NCBI RefSeq assembly: GCF_048323755.1
Contig: NZ_JBLWFS010000013.1
Location: 1-64,000 of the forward strand
Direction of reading: 5' to 3'
From: Alkalihalobacterium sp048323755
Lineage (GTDB): Bacteria; Bacillota; Bacilli; Bacillales; Bacillaceae_F
DNA length: 64,000 nt
This document shows positions 53,115-62,759 of this stretch, one piece after another. A model generated the notes under the pieces. It saw only the letters and a program-made list of their open reading frames with translations, was not told the origin of the DNA and did not search any database. Position 1 is the first letter of the stretch. The number at the start of each line of letters is the position of its first letter. Both the position numbers and the translations under genes were made by a program.

Positions 53115-56100
53115 TTAAATTAACCGAATGATTGAATCTTCTTTTAATTCTTTTTTGAGGCGCTCACGCAGCTGTTCAAGCAGATTGTCAATCTCTTGTT
53201 CATTTTCAATCGTTGTTGTTTCCCTCAAGAGATTCGACATGCTTACATTTAGAGTCGTTTTCGGTTTAAACTCCGGGTTGGGTTTGTCCAATTTTACTGT
53301 TTTTCCAGACGGTATTGTTAGTGTAAATCGTGCTTCTTGTGACTGTATTTGTTTCGCTTCTTTTGCATAAATTTCATTAAATGAGCGAAGCTTTAATCGG
53401 TCGCATTCTTCTTTCATGGCAATGGCTTCATAAAAGTTGTTCACTGTTTCTAATCGGTGTGATAAATCATCAAAGCGCTCTTTAACGATCGGTAAAAGTT
53501 CGTCTTGAAATGGCTTTGTAGAAAGTTCTTTAATAACTCTTTCATAATCCGCCTTAATCACTTCCCGCACAGGACCACACTCTCGTTCTAATAATTCCGT
53601 GAATTTTTCAACAAACTGTTTGATTAAAACTGGTAATCGATAAATGTTGCCGTACGGGTTCGCTTGCTGAACAATTATTTTCATGTCTCTAATTGTTTTT
53701 GTGATCTTGTCGTCCATAACGTAAGATCGATTTTTCTCGAAAAGTTCAATTTTTTCAAGTGCATCGTCAAAAATGGGTTGTTGTTCTTCAAAGAAATGGT
53801 TTATATCTTTTCTATCATCAACATAATCTAGAATATCTTCTTTTAATTGAAAGGACATTTTGAACCATGTGAGCGTGTCAGTAATTGCTAGCAGTTCTTT
53901 AAAAGTACGCTGTGCTTCTAGTAAAAGGTCTTTTCCTGGATAAGGCTGTTTGTCATAGCGAGCTAAATACCTTTTAATAACTGAATCAAGCTCTTTTTCT
54001 ACTATTGAATTAAAATATCTTCGCAAACGCTCTTCGTCTGCAGGGAGCGCAGCCTCACCTGTTAACTCTTTAGATAGATTTTTAATATTGTTTATATATT
54101 TCGCCGCTATTTTCTCTCGTTCATTTATGACCGTTCGCTCAATGTAATCTCGTTTTGTTAAGTAATTTAGAACATCTTTATCCTCTAGCTGGATCTGCTG
54201 TTCGTCTAAAAGTAATTTAATTTCTTGTGATTTAAACAACTTAATGACAGAAGCGACGATATCATATTCAAGCCAACCGTATGGAATGTTGGAAAAGAAC
54301 GTTAGGACATTCTTCATAGTAATCGGAAGATCTCGCTGGCTATTTCTCCTAATATAAGCATTTAATTCAGCTAGTGCTAGCTTATTCGGATCTTCATCAA
54401 TAAAAGATAGTTGTTCGTTTGTCCTTTCCAATAATGAGGATAAATCTTTTAATGAATTTGTATGTTGTATCATTTGGTTAAGCTTATGATAAAGGGCCTC
54501 AATCAGAACTTTGATCGCTTCATTTATTCGCTCTTCAGGTTTTTTTGATTTCACTTTAAACACTTGATTATTTACATAGAGGTTAGCCTCTTTTAGTCCT
54601 TCAATTAAAAGTGTTTTGACTCGTTTCTTCCTTTCTGTTGACTCGTTTCTTTTTTTCAACTTAATTTCGTCAATGGTTGGTGTTGTTGCCGTTCCGCCCG
54701 CTTTCCTTAAATAAACATCTATCTTTTTCGCTTGGTCCATTTCTTCGAACAACGTCGTATCTGGTGGAAGTTTAATAATTAAATTATTTTCACGCATTGA
54801 CATCGATTTGAGTTCCGCATCGTGAATTGCGTTTAACCCTTCAAAGTATGGAGTTATAATCTTCACACCAAACAGATGACCTTGTTGATGTAAGGCAAGA
54901 TCATCAATATATGTGTTAAACGGAAAATGATAGCGAGTTGAATAACGAAACTTTTTCTCATTATAGATATCTTCAAAGATTAAGTGCCCGATTTCCCGTG
55001 TCGTTTCAGAAAAATCAATAGGTATGCTTTTAATTTCACGATTGACATTTTGTTCATCATTCGTTAGAAAAATGTACTCTTCGCCGTTTTTCTGTATAAA
55101 TGTTTCGCCGATGAGTCGTTGCAAGGAACTATGAATATTCTTCATTTTTTCGACTTTATCCTCATCGATATTTTCCACAAGCAACGTTGTGATGTTTTCA
55201 ATATTTGCTGGTATTTCTTTTACGTATTTAACTAAAAACAAGAGTTGCAAAACTTCAACATCTTCGTCTGTTAAACGGATATTTTGTTTCGCTTGAGCAA
55301 TCACCGAGCGAATATTCGCATCAAGGAAAGCTTCAATCGTTTCATAAAAAGCGGAAAACGGGACGAGTGTTCCTACTTCATCCGAAGCATGGGCAATAAC
55401 AGACTCCTGAAAAGCACTTAATAAGGAACGCTCTCCTTCAGATAAGCTTTTTCCTGCAGCACCGTGAACACGTACTCCAGTGAATACTTTTTGTAATAAG
55501 TTAAATTGATAAGGAACAAATGGATATACATTAATAAAATCGATTTCATCAGCGAACGATTTCATTTCAGGTGTATCTTTAAACGTTATTAAATTATTAA
55601 TGATTGAGCGCTTATGCGGATATAACAATTGCAATGTTTGCTTTGCTGTCTCATTTTTTTCAAGTATCCGTTTACGAATGACTTCATCAACATTTGCACT
55701 CGATAAACTTAGTCTTGTGTTAAAGCGACCTTGTATTTTAGAAAAATCATCGCCTTTTACTTTCGTAATCGAATCGATTTCTTGTTGGCTCGTTACTAAC
55801 ACCCAGCACTTTCCGCCGCAATAAACTCCTAATTGCTCCACTACGGTCTGAAGGTTCAACATGAGTTGAGTGTCGTCGCCAATGTATTGACCCATTTCAT
55901 CAACGAGGAATAGCACCTGATGATTGGTAGCTTGGCTTTCTATATATTCATTGACGCGTTGAGCGAATTTTTCAATACTTAAACTATAATTATCTTCAGC
56001 CTTGTTGTACCAATGTCTCGCTGCCTCTTCACTCATTTTTGTTGTTTTGGCTAACGCTTCAACAATCGCATCTTCTACGTAGTAAAAGTTTTCACGAGAT

Positions 56101-56684
56101 TGTTCCCATGTCGAGCCTGAGATTGATTCGAATGTGGACTTAAAAGTCTCATACACGTTTTCTTTCACTAATTGTCGCTCTAAATCAGCAACCCACGGAA
56201 CGGAACCACAAAGGCCTTCCATTTCATTAAATGCTTTATTAAATACTCTTAAAATAGAGTCCTTATTTAGTTTGGAGTCAGAATCTGACTTGGCATCAAT
56301 ATTAAAAAGGATCACATCGTTCGTGAATTTGGAAACGTCTTTCATGTTTTCTAAAAGCTTTGCATCATAAATTTTATCTTCAAAAAAAGATAGTGCCTCT
56401 CTATCTTTTATTTCTTTATTAGCTAAAAGGTACGATAATATTTTCAGAAAGTGCGATTTACCAGAACCAAAAAATCCCGAAATCCAAACACCCATTTTAT
56501 CCGTATGGCCTAGTACTCCACTTTTGTATGCCTCAAAAAATTCTTCAAAGTGTTCAGATAGCTCATTTGTAACAACATACTCATCCAATTCTTGATAGAC
56601 GTTGGTTTCATCATCTTGACCAACTTTAATGACACCTTTTATATCCCGGTCAATCGGCTTTTGAAACATATCTTTAATGTGCAT
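53115..56684 (-). CDS. brxC: BrxC/PglY, BREX-type P-loop ATPase
   Basis: 1189 residues from ATG 56684, with GAGGGGG six bases before it. N-terminus KDMFQKPIDRDIKGVIKVGQ as in BrxC. Walker A GFFGSGKSHFLKILSYLLA (about 71-88), Walker B LFLVDEMGQYIGDD (about 252-265). A long helical second half rich in Lys/Glu. Full length. BrxC is a large ATPase of the BREX complex. Next to it upstream is a divergent kinase remnant, and no brxA, brxB or brxR precede it. Confidence 0.93.
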   Translation of the reverse strand: MHIKDMFQKPIDRDIKGVIKVGQDDETNVYQELDEYVVTNELSEHFEEFFEAYKSGVLGHTDKMGVWISGFFGSGKSHFLKILSYLLANKEIKDREALSFFEDKIYDAKLLENMKDVSKFTNDVILFNIDAKSDSDSKLNKDSILRVFNKAFNEMEGLCGSVPWVADLERQLVKENVYETFKSTFESISGSTWEQSRENFYYVEDAIVEALAKTTKMSEEAARHWYNKAEDNYSLSIEKFAQRVNEYIESQATNHQVLFLVDEMGQYIGDDTQLMLNLQTVVEQLGVYCGGKCWVLVTSQQEIDSITKVKGDDFSKIQGRFNTRLSLSSANVDEVIRKRILEKNETAKQTLQLLYPHKRSIINNLITFKDTPEMKSFADEIDFINVYPFVPYQFNLLQKVFTGVRVHGAAGKSLSEGERSLLSAFQESVIAHASDEVGTLVPFSAFYETIEAFLDANIRSVIAQAKQNIRLTDEDVEVLQLLFLVKYVKEIPANIENITTLLVENIDEDKVEKMKNIHSSLQRLIGETFIQKNGEEYIFLTNDEQNVNREIKSIPIDFSETTREIGHLIFEDIYNEKKFRYSTRYHFPFNTYIDDLALHQQGHLFGVKIITPYFEGLNAIHDAELKSMSMRENNLIIKLPPDTTLFEEMDQAKKIDVYLRKAGGTATTPTIDEIKLKKRNESTERKKRVKTLLIEGLKEANLYVNNQVFKVKSKKPEERINEAIKVLIEALYHKLNQMIQHTNSLKDLSSLLERTNEQLSFIDEDPNKLALAELNAYIRRNSQRDLPITMKNVLTFFSNIPYGWLEYDIVASVIKLFKSQEIKLLLDEQQIQLEDKDVLNYLTKRDYIERTVINEREKIAAKYINNIKNLSKELTGEAALPADEERLRRYFNSIVEKELDSVIKRYLARYDKQPYPGKDLLLEAQRTFKELLAITDTLTWFKMSFQLKEDILDYVDDRKDINHFFEEQQPIFDDALEKIELFEKNRSYVMDDKITKTIRDMKIIVQQANPYGNIYRLPVLIKQFVEKFTELLERECGPVREVIKADYERVIKELSTKPFQDELLPIVKERFDDLSHRLETVNNFYEAIAMKEECDRLKLRSFNEIYAKEAKQIQSQEARFTLTIPSGKTVKLDKPNPEFKPKTTLNVSMSNLLRETTTIENEQEIDNLLEQLRERLKKELKEDSIIRLI

Positions 56685-56849
56685 AAACATCCCCCTCGCC
56701 CTCTCATTTTACACTTATTCATAATGTCGGTAAATGCAAAAGGAGTCCTTGTCGGAATGTGAAATTGAATTTACAAAGGTAGTCTATTAAGCCAATAATT
56801 GTTATATAAGGATATAAATGATATGATTAGTAGATTAAAGGAGGTTTTC

Positions 56850-57381
56850 ATGAGTATAGCTACAAAAACCATAGCGCTAACAGAGAATATGCAAGTGAAT
56901 GAAGGTTCACACATTCTCTATTTTTACCAGTCTGAACAATTATATTTAGACAACCTCGTTTCATTTATTGTTAATGCTATTGATTTAAATCAACATGCAA
57001 TTGTTATCGAAACACCGAAGCGTTTTGAGTCCGTCTTACAAAAGTTAACTGACCAAATAAGTAAAGATCAATACGAAATTGATCATCTCTAACCTATTAA
57101 GTAATGCCATTAAATACAGCTTTGAGGACAGTACGATTTACCTAAATAGTTTTATTGAAAACGACAGGCTCGTCCTCGATATTATTGATCAAGGCATCGG
57201 GATTTCACCTGATAACTTGGAAAAGCTCTTTCAAAAATATCATAAATTAAATGAAGAAGAAGCGGGTCAAGGGATCGGCTTATTTATGGTTTATAAACTG
57301 GTTAATCATTTTAAAGGTGACATTACAGTTGAAAGTGAATTAGGAAAAGGTACTTCAGTCCGCCTCATGTTCCCAATTTAG
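56850..57381 (+). pseudogene. MEDS-domain histidine kinase with internal deletion
   Basis: ATG 56850 with AAAGGAGG opens a frame whose first 75 residues match the MEDS domain (GSHILYFYQSEQLYLDNL, VIVIETPKRF). It stops at 57090-57092. The next frame begins inside the N box of a histidine kinase (ISNLLSNAIKYS) and runs to a normal end (DQGIGISPDNLEKLFQKY, GQGIGLFMVYKLV). The middle, including the dimerisation helix and phospho-acceptor His, is missing, and the two parts are out of frame. A deletion near 57080 joins them. Confidence 0.75.
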
Positions 57382-57489
57382 TCATTACATATATCCTACC
57401 CATAACCGCACTAAGCTTTCTCATTATAAGGATAGTATGCTTATTGCAATTCACTATATATGGCTATTAAGATTAATTAATCATAAAGA

Positions 57490-57523
57490 AACCGGGTAAG
57501 ACATGAGTTTGCCTTACCCGGTT
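57490..57523 (-). terminator. Terminator after the MATE gene
   Basis: A perfect 11-bp stem aaccgggtaag / cttacccggtt, 16 nt past the stop on the minus strand. Confidence 0.85.
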
Positions 57524-57538
57524 ATACAACGGATCTGC

Positions 57539-58954
57539 TTAGTTACTGGATTGGGTCGCCTCCTTGTATTTAACGGCCTCTTGTTGACTACTTTCGTCAC
57601 TGCTTCCTTCATTGGAGAGAAACGTCCCACGATGGCGGTACAATAGATACCCAGCTAATAAGAAAGAGAAGAAGTCTGCAATCGGAAATGCTAACCAAAC
57701 ACCTGTTGTACCGATAAAGTGTGGCAAAATTAATACGAGTGGAATTAAGAAAAGAAATTGTCTTGATAAAGATAAGATTAACGCAAGTTTTGCTTTCCCT
57801 AGCGCTTGATATAGTCCACTACTAATGATTTGAATTCCAATTAAAAACACTGCTGCAAACATCACTCTCATCGATTCTACTCCTGCTTCAATTACCGCCT
57901 GATCTGAAGTGAATATAGACATTAGGAATGATGGGAAAAACATGACGATAAGAAATACAGCAACCGACATTATCGTCGTAATCTTCAGGCTGAGCAAGAC
58001 CGTCTCTCGTAACCGCGCAAAATTCTTGGCTCCATAGTTATAACCGACAATTGGCTGCATCCCCTGCATAATTCCTGCCATTGGCATAAAGGACATCATA
58101 ATAATTCGTTGAATGATTCCGAATACCCCAACGTAGAATTCACCGCCAAAACGGATAAGCATGGCATTGATTGATATCATCATCAAGCTTCCTGCTGCCT
58201 GTTGGACAAATGCAGGAAGGCCAACGAGGGTAATTTCCTTTACGAGTGCGAGCTTTAATTTAAAATCGGCTATCGTTAACGATAACGTACTCTTACCAGA
58301 TAGAAAATATTGAATGACCATAACACTTGTAACCACTTGAGAAATAACGGTCGCATAAGCCGCCCCACGAACGCCCATGTTCAATCCGAAAATAAAAATG
58401 GCATCGAGAATGATATTAAGCACCGAAGGAATAATCATCGCCATCATCGCAAAACGAGCATTTCCTTCTGAACGTATAATACTATTTGTTGCAAATCCAA
58501 ATGTAAAAAACAATGTTGCTAATAAAATCGGGAACATGTATTCGACAGCATACGGTAAGATATCAGGTGTAGCCCCGAATAAAATGAGAACGGGTTCTAA
58601 AAAGGTAAATGCTCCGACAAACCCTAAAACACTGAGTAAGAGGATAAGCGTTAAAACATTTCCGAACACTTTGTTTGCTTCTTTTTCCTTTCTTTCGCCT
58701 AGCCTTCGCGAAATGACTGAGGCACCACCGATCCCCATTGCTGCTGAAATGGCCATCATGATCATCATGAGGGGGAATGAGATGGTTACCCCAGCAACTG
58801 CTGAAATCCCGACACCGTAGGAAATAAAGATCGTATCAATGACATTGTATAGCGCCATAACGACCATACCGATAATAGCCGGAATTGATAAGCTTTTTAA
58901 TAATTTTGGAATTGGTTCTGTCCCGAGCCGTTCACTCTGGAATTTTTGTTTCAT
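57539..58954 (-). CDS. MATE family multidrug efflux transporter
   Basis: 471 residues, 12 hydrophobic segments in two halves. Features include SIPAIIGMVVMALYNVIDTIFI at the start, GVGISAVAGVTISFP, and ASVISRRLGE after helix 2, then the second half with PAFVQQAAGSLMMI. MepA-like by layout. Couples drug export to Na+ or H+. It lies 37 nt downstream of a MarR regulator gene on the same strand, which repeats the mepR-mepA arrangement of staphylococci. ATG 58954 has AAGAAGG upstream, rather distant. Confidence 0.9.
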   Translation of the reverse strand: MKQKFQSERLGTEPIPKLLKSLSIPAIIGMVVMALYNVIDTIFISYGVGISAVAGVTISFPLMMIMMAISAAMGIGGASVISRRLGERKEKEANKVFGNVLTLILLLSVLGFVGAFTFLEPVLILFGATPDILPYAVEYMFPILLATLFFTFGFATNSIIRSEGNARFAMMAMIIPSVLNIILDAIFIFGLNMGVRGAAYATVISQVVTSVMVIQYFLSGKSTLSLTIADFKLKLALVKEITLVGLPAFVQQAAGSLMMISINAMLIRFGGEFYVGVFGIIQRIIMMSFMPMAGIMQGMQPIVGYNYGAKNFARLRETVLLSLKITTIMSVAVFLIVMFFPSFLMSIFTSDQAVIEAGVESMRVMFAAVFLIGIQIISSGLYQALGKAKLALILSLSRQFLFLIPLVLILPHFIGTTGVWLAFPIADFFSFLLAGYLLYRHRGTFLSNEGSSDESSQQEAVKYKEATQSSN

Positions 58955-58991
58955 GTTGTTTGAACCTTCTTTCTATATAACTAGTAACGTA

Positions 58992-59420
58992 TTACTTTTG
59001 TAAATTTAACGCTAATTTCTTTAACCAGATAATTAAAATCTTTTGTTCTTCTTTAGATAGGCCGTTGACCAGCTCTTCTTCTAGTCGGCCAATGTCATTC
59101 CATAACGTATCTTCTAGCACTCTACCTTTTTCAGTTAAAATGATCGTCTTGCTTCTTCTGTCACTTTCATTATCTCTTTTTTCAATAAGCTCTTTTTTTA
59201 ACATCGAGTCAATGATTCCATTCATCGTCGGTGCTTTAATTAATAGTCTCTTTTGGAGCTCAGACTGAAGGAGATCACCGTGGGCATGAAGTAAATAAAT
59301 TACTTTTGCTTGAGCTACTGTTAATCCATATTCACTTAGTTTTTCATTGTATAAGTTTTGCAGGAGATGGCCGACAACACCAATGTGGTAACCGACCCTC
59401 TCATCTATATTCCGTTCCAA
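58992..59420 (-). CDS. MarR family transcriptional regulator (MepR-like)
   Basis: 142 residues, TTG 59420 start after a purine-rich TAGGGGG. Winged-helix core with LTVAQAKVIYLLHAHGDLLQSEL and the recognition region LLIKAPTMNGIIDSMLKKELIEKRDNESDRRSKTI. The DRRSK wing is typical of MarR. Likely represses itself and the MATE gene downstream and is released by drugs. No operator could be assigned by eye. Confidence 0.9.
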   Translation of the reverse strand: MERNIDERVGYHIGVVGHLLQNLYNEKLSEYGLTVAQAKVIYLLHAHGDLLQSELQKRLLIKAPTMNGIIDSMLKKELIEKRDNESDRRSKTIILTEKGRVLEDTLWNDIGRLEEELVNGLSKEEQKILIIWLKKLALNLQK

Positions 59421-59837
59421 TTTTATTAGCCCCCTAACTAATTCTATTCTGTTATTTTATAAAAATTTGTAGTTTCCCGCAATGGATTTGTGTTATTTTC
59501 AAGTAAAGAACATTAGCGTCCTAACTATTCTATTTATGAAAGAATGAGGGAATCAATTCAATTGCTGATTAATAGCCGGCACCTTGAAGGATATACTAAA
59601 AGAAAAAAAGCCTTCCCCCATGAGTAAGAGGTTCAGCTTTTGAAGCGTTTCTTATAAATTATAAATGGTATTCTAATAAGCAAAAGTTTCACAAGTAATA
59701 TTTATAGAGCTCACTTTACCCAATATCAGGAATTTTTGGACACAAGCTGCAGATTCGAGAAGCTCTACCTTAATCTCAGTGTATGTTCTATCTACAGGTA
59801 TTGGATGACCCTTTTAAACACGTGTAGAAAATCTAAT
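59421..59837. other. Noncoding interval
   Basis: 417 nt without an ORF. A weak hairpin aaaagc/gctttt lies at 59606-59641. Gccggcaccttgaagg at 59576-59591 recalls the GGTGCC element seen elsewhere. Nothing else is seen. Confidence 0.3.
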
Positions 59838-60590
59838 TTATAATGCCCATTTTCGTATGGCAACAGCAACACCGTCTTCTATATTGGAAGACGTGACCCA
59901 GTCAGCAGACTCTTTTACGAAGGGTTGAGCATTTCCCATCGCGACACCGATGCCTGCTTCTTTTATCATTGCTAAGTCATTAAGACTATCTCCCATTGCC
60001 ATGACATTATCCATTGTAATGCCTAATCGTTCACACACTTTTTCAATCGCTTTCGCTTTATTCACACCCGCTGCATTAATTTCAAGATTCGTCGGACTAG
60101 AATTACTAATTTCAAGTGCATCGTTTTGCTTTAACTCGTTTAATATCATATCTCTTACTTGATCATCTTTAATGTCAAATCCAAACTTCATCCATTCGTG
60201 CGAAGAAAAATCATCAGGAAATTGCTCACGCCAGACGTTATCCACTGATGCAGCCCAACAGTGTGTATTATGTTTTTGCTTTAATTTGTACATATGCTCA
60301 ACAAACGAAAAGTCAAGTAGCTGTCTCTCAATAAGATTTCCCTTCTCGTCCCAGATTTCACTCCCATTCACTGTTATTAGGTAGGAGCTAAGGGACAATG
60401 AATTCACAAGGTCATCGCAGGTCATTCTCGTCCGGCCTGTACTAATGACAACGTGGATCCCTTTTTGTTCCGCTTCTCTAATGGCTTTCCGGTTTTGCTC
60501 AGAAATCTCATGTTGTTTATTTAAAAGGGTTCCATCCATATCAATCGCTATTAATTTAATGTCTTTATTGCTGCTATTCAAGTTTTCCAT
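59838..60590 (-). CDS. Cof-type HAD-IIB phosphatase
   Basis: 250 residues from ATG 60590 (GAGGAGAGA upstream). HAD motif I IDMDGTLLNK near 15-24, motif II STGR, motif III with Lys (VNKAKAIEK, about 185) and motif IV GDSLNDLAMI (about 204-213), with a C2B cap in between. Full length for the Cof/YwtE-type family. These hydrolyse sugar phosphates, pyridoxal phosphate or flavin phosphates; the substrate is unknown. Monocistronic. Confidence 0.92.
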   Translation of the reverse strand: MENLNSSNKDIKLIAIDMDGTLLNKQHEISEQNRKAIREAEQKGIHVVISTGRTRMTCDDLVNSLSLSSYLITVNGSEIWDEKGNLIERQLLDFSFVEHMYKLKQKHNTHCWAASVDNVWREQFPDDFSSHEWMKFGFDIKDDQVRDMILNELKQNDALEISNSSPTNLEINAAGVNKAKAIEKVCERLGITMDNVMAMGDSLNDLAMIKEAGIGVAMGNAQPFVKESADWVTSSNIEDGVAVAIRKWAL

Positions 60591-60944
60591 TACTTCTCTC
60601 CTCAATATTTATTTTAGGGTTACAATATATACAAACGTGTACTATGTAATTTATTTGGAGTAACTCCTTATCGATCGTACTGATTGGAAATACTTTTCGA
60701 TTGTCTTTACCCGGATTTAATTAGGGTCTCTTATTATTAGTACCTTTAATAAAACTCAAGAGATGGAATGAACATCCACACAACAACCTACAATTTTATT
60801 GTAACAAATATTTGAAGAAGAAACATGGAATTATTTACTGTAAAGGTTTCGTACGGGGATTTTATCATTTTGGGGTAAGATAATAAAAACACGCCGGTTC
60901 ATTCATGGTTAGGTATTGATTCGCTGTGATGTAGGAGGTTAACG
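60591..60944. other. Noncoding interval
   Basis: 354 nt between divergent genes with no ORF or clear structure. It should hold both promoters. Confidence 0.3.
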
Positions 60945-61625
60945 ATGAGAAGGATATTGCCAGGTTCGATATTAACTTACAGCCAATATGGTCATGTGAA
61001 AATCCCCAAAGAAATAAAATGCAAATGTCCAGATTGTAGTAAAACAGCTCGCTTCTTACTTAAAGCGGATTACCAGGCAAATCGTACGGGATTGTTTTCA
61101 AAAGGAAATTGTCCAGAATGCAAATCAAGCTCTTCTTTTGTAATCATGCTCTCAGATTATCTAGATAAATCGAATGAGGACGTTGAAGTGTATATTTACG
61201 ATCCTAAAACAACATTTGCTGAAGTAGAAAATCACACGAACATTCCAGACGATTTGATTCGTGCCTATCGTTCTGCACTAAACGTACATCAGTCTAAGGA
61301 CCCTTCAGCGACAGCGGTTTTATCGAAGCGCGTTCTTGAAAGTGTCGTGAAAAGCTTCCTCGGTGATAAGGTAAAAGGACAGTCTTTATCCGAGCAAATC
61401 GAGCACTTACCAAAGCATCTTGATCTAAATAAACCGATCACATCATTAACAAGCCTTGTTCATCCAGAAAGCCAGTTTCATCAAATTTTAGAATTGGAAC
61501 GGGACTTGGATGAAGATATGGCCAGGTTGTTAATTGAGTTACTAGAAGGGATCATTGAATATTTATATATTCTCCCGTCGAAAATTGAAACAACGCATGA
61601 TCGCATTCAACAACAACTCCACTAG
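60945..61625 (+). CDS. Zinc-ribbon protein with DUF4145 domain
   Basis: 226 residues. A zinc ribbon with CKCPDC (about 28-33) and CPEC (56-59), then a DUF4145 helical domain (about 100-215, SALNVHQSKDPSATAVLSKRVLESVVKSFLG). DUF4145 is often found beside or fused to restriction and defence proteins, but here no such gene is adjacent. ATG 60945 has TAGGAGGT upstream. A strong terminator follows. Function unknown. Confidence 0.8.
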   Translation: MRRILPGSILTYSQYGHVKIPKEIKCKCPDCSKTARFLLKADYQANRTGLFSKGNCPECKSSSSFVIMLSDYLDKSNEDVEVYIYDPKTTFAEVENHTNIPDDLIRAYRSALNVHQSKDPSATAVLSKRVLESVVKSFLGDKVKGQSLSEQIEHLPKHLDLNKPITSLTSLVHPESQFHQILELERDLDEDMARLLIELLEGIIEYLYILPSKIETTHDRIQQQLH

Positions 61626-61652
61626 TTAATTCATTTACCCACTTACATATAG

Positions 61653-61681
61653 AAGTTGACCTTTGGACAAAGGGTCGACTT
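61653..61681 (+). terminator. Terminator after the DUF4145 gene
   Basis: Stem aagttgaccttt / aaagggtcgactt followed by a T run. Confidence 0.85.
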
Positions 61682-61833
61682 TTTTTCATTGGCTCAAGTA
61701 ACCCATTGTCTTTTTATTTTTTCCACAACTAAACATTTCTCTCTTCTCTATAGGATTTGGTATAATAATTAGCATGAACAATTAGCCGGCTAGCTCCCGA
61801 TTTTTTGATTAGAGAAGAAGAGAGGAAAAACGA

Positions 61834-62712
61834 TTGAAAAAGTTTAAGAAATTTTATTTGGAAATTACAAGTGTTTGTAATCTCGCTTGCAGCTTTTGCC
61901 CTCCTACTGAAAGGCAAAAACAATTTTTATCAGTAGATGATTTTTCAAAGCGACTAGATCAAATTAAGCCTCACACAGACTATATCTATTTACACGTCAA
62001 AGGTGAACCATTACTTCATCCGAAAATTGATCAGCTACTCGACATCAGTCATGAAAAAGGGTTTAAAGTTAATATTACAACGAATGGGACGTTATTGCGT
62101 AAAGCGAAGCATAAAATTATAAATAAGCCAGCCTTAAGACAAATGAACTTTTCCTTGCATAGCTTTGATGGACATGAGGGATCAACAGACAAAGAAGGTT
62201 ATGTAGGGAGTATATTAGATTTCATTAAAGAAGCAACTGCTCAATCGGACTTAATTGTTTCCCTGCGATTGTGGAACTTAACTGAGGATAACATGACGAA
62301 CGTTCAGAAAATGAGAAATCGTGAAGTTCTTGAAATCCTTGAAAAAGAATTTAACCTTGATTATAAAATTGAAGAAAAAGTGGTACCTGGCACCGGTGTA
62401 AAAATAGCTGAGCGCATTTATATAAATCAAGATATTGAATTTAAATGGCCGAGCTTGCACGAGGAAGAAGATGATGGCAAAGGTTTCTGTCATGGACTTC
62501 GAAACCAAGCGGGAATTTTGGCAAACGGTACCGTTATTCCATGTTGTCTCGATGGAGAAGGAGTTATTAATTTAGGAAATGTCAACGAAATGAATTTCAC
62601 TGATATAATTGAAGGAGAACGAGCGAACAATTTATATAACGGCTTTTCACGCCGTGAAGCCGTCGAAGAATTATGCAGAAAGTGCGGCTATCGAACACGG
62701 TTTGGTGCATAG
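61834..62712 (+). CDS. Radical SAM/SPASM domain protein
   Basis: 292 residues, start TTG 61834 after AGAGAGGAAAAACGA. The radical SAM motif CNLACSFC (Cys17, Cys21, Cys24) and the GEPLL motif follow. The C-terminal SPASM-like part has Cys in FCHGL, IPCCLDGEG and CRKCGYR. The SPASM clusters suggest an enzyme that modifies a peptide or protein, or an unlinked housekeeping radical enzyme; no substrate peptide is adjacent. The frame includes the ggtacctggcacc motif at about 62383, read as Val-Pro-Gly-Thr. Confidence 0.82.
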   Translation: MKKFKKFYLEITSVCNLACSFCPPTERQKQFLSVDDFSKRLDQIKPHTDYIYLHVKGEPLLHPKIDQLLDISHEKGFKVNITTNGTLLRKAKHKIINKPALRQMNFSLHSFDGHEGSTDKEGYVGSILDFIKEATAQSDLIVSLRLWNLTEDNMTNVQKMRNREVLEILEKEFNLDYKIEEKVVPGTGVKIAERIYINQDIEFKWPSLHEEEDDGKGFCHGLRNQAGILANGTVIPCCLDGEGVINLGNVNEMNFTDIIEGERANNLYNGFSRREAVEELCRKCGYRTRFGA

Positions 62713-62734
62713 TTTAAATTATTTTATCGTAACT

Positions 62735-62756
62735 AAGGGTGGAACTTCTCCACCCT
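62735..62756. terminator. Terminator between radical SAM and sortase genes
   Basis: Stem aagggtgga / tccaccctt with a T run on the plus strand; the convergent sortase gene ends four nt away. Confidence 0.8.
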
Positions 62757-62759
62757 TTT

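Noticed and set aside
60945..61625. DUF4145 protein as part of a defence island
   Set aside because: DUF4145 often sits near restriction genes, but here about 4 kb of ordinary genes separate it from brxC, and it has its own promoter and terminator.
61834..62712. RiPP maturase with a nearby precursor peptide
   Set aside because: No small ORF with a leader-like or Cys/Gly-rich core was found within 500 nt on either strand.
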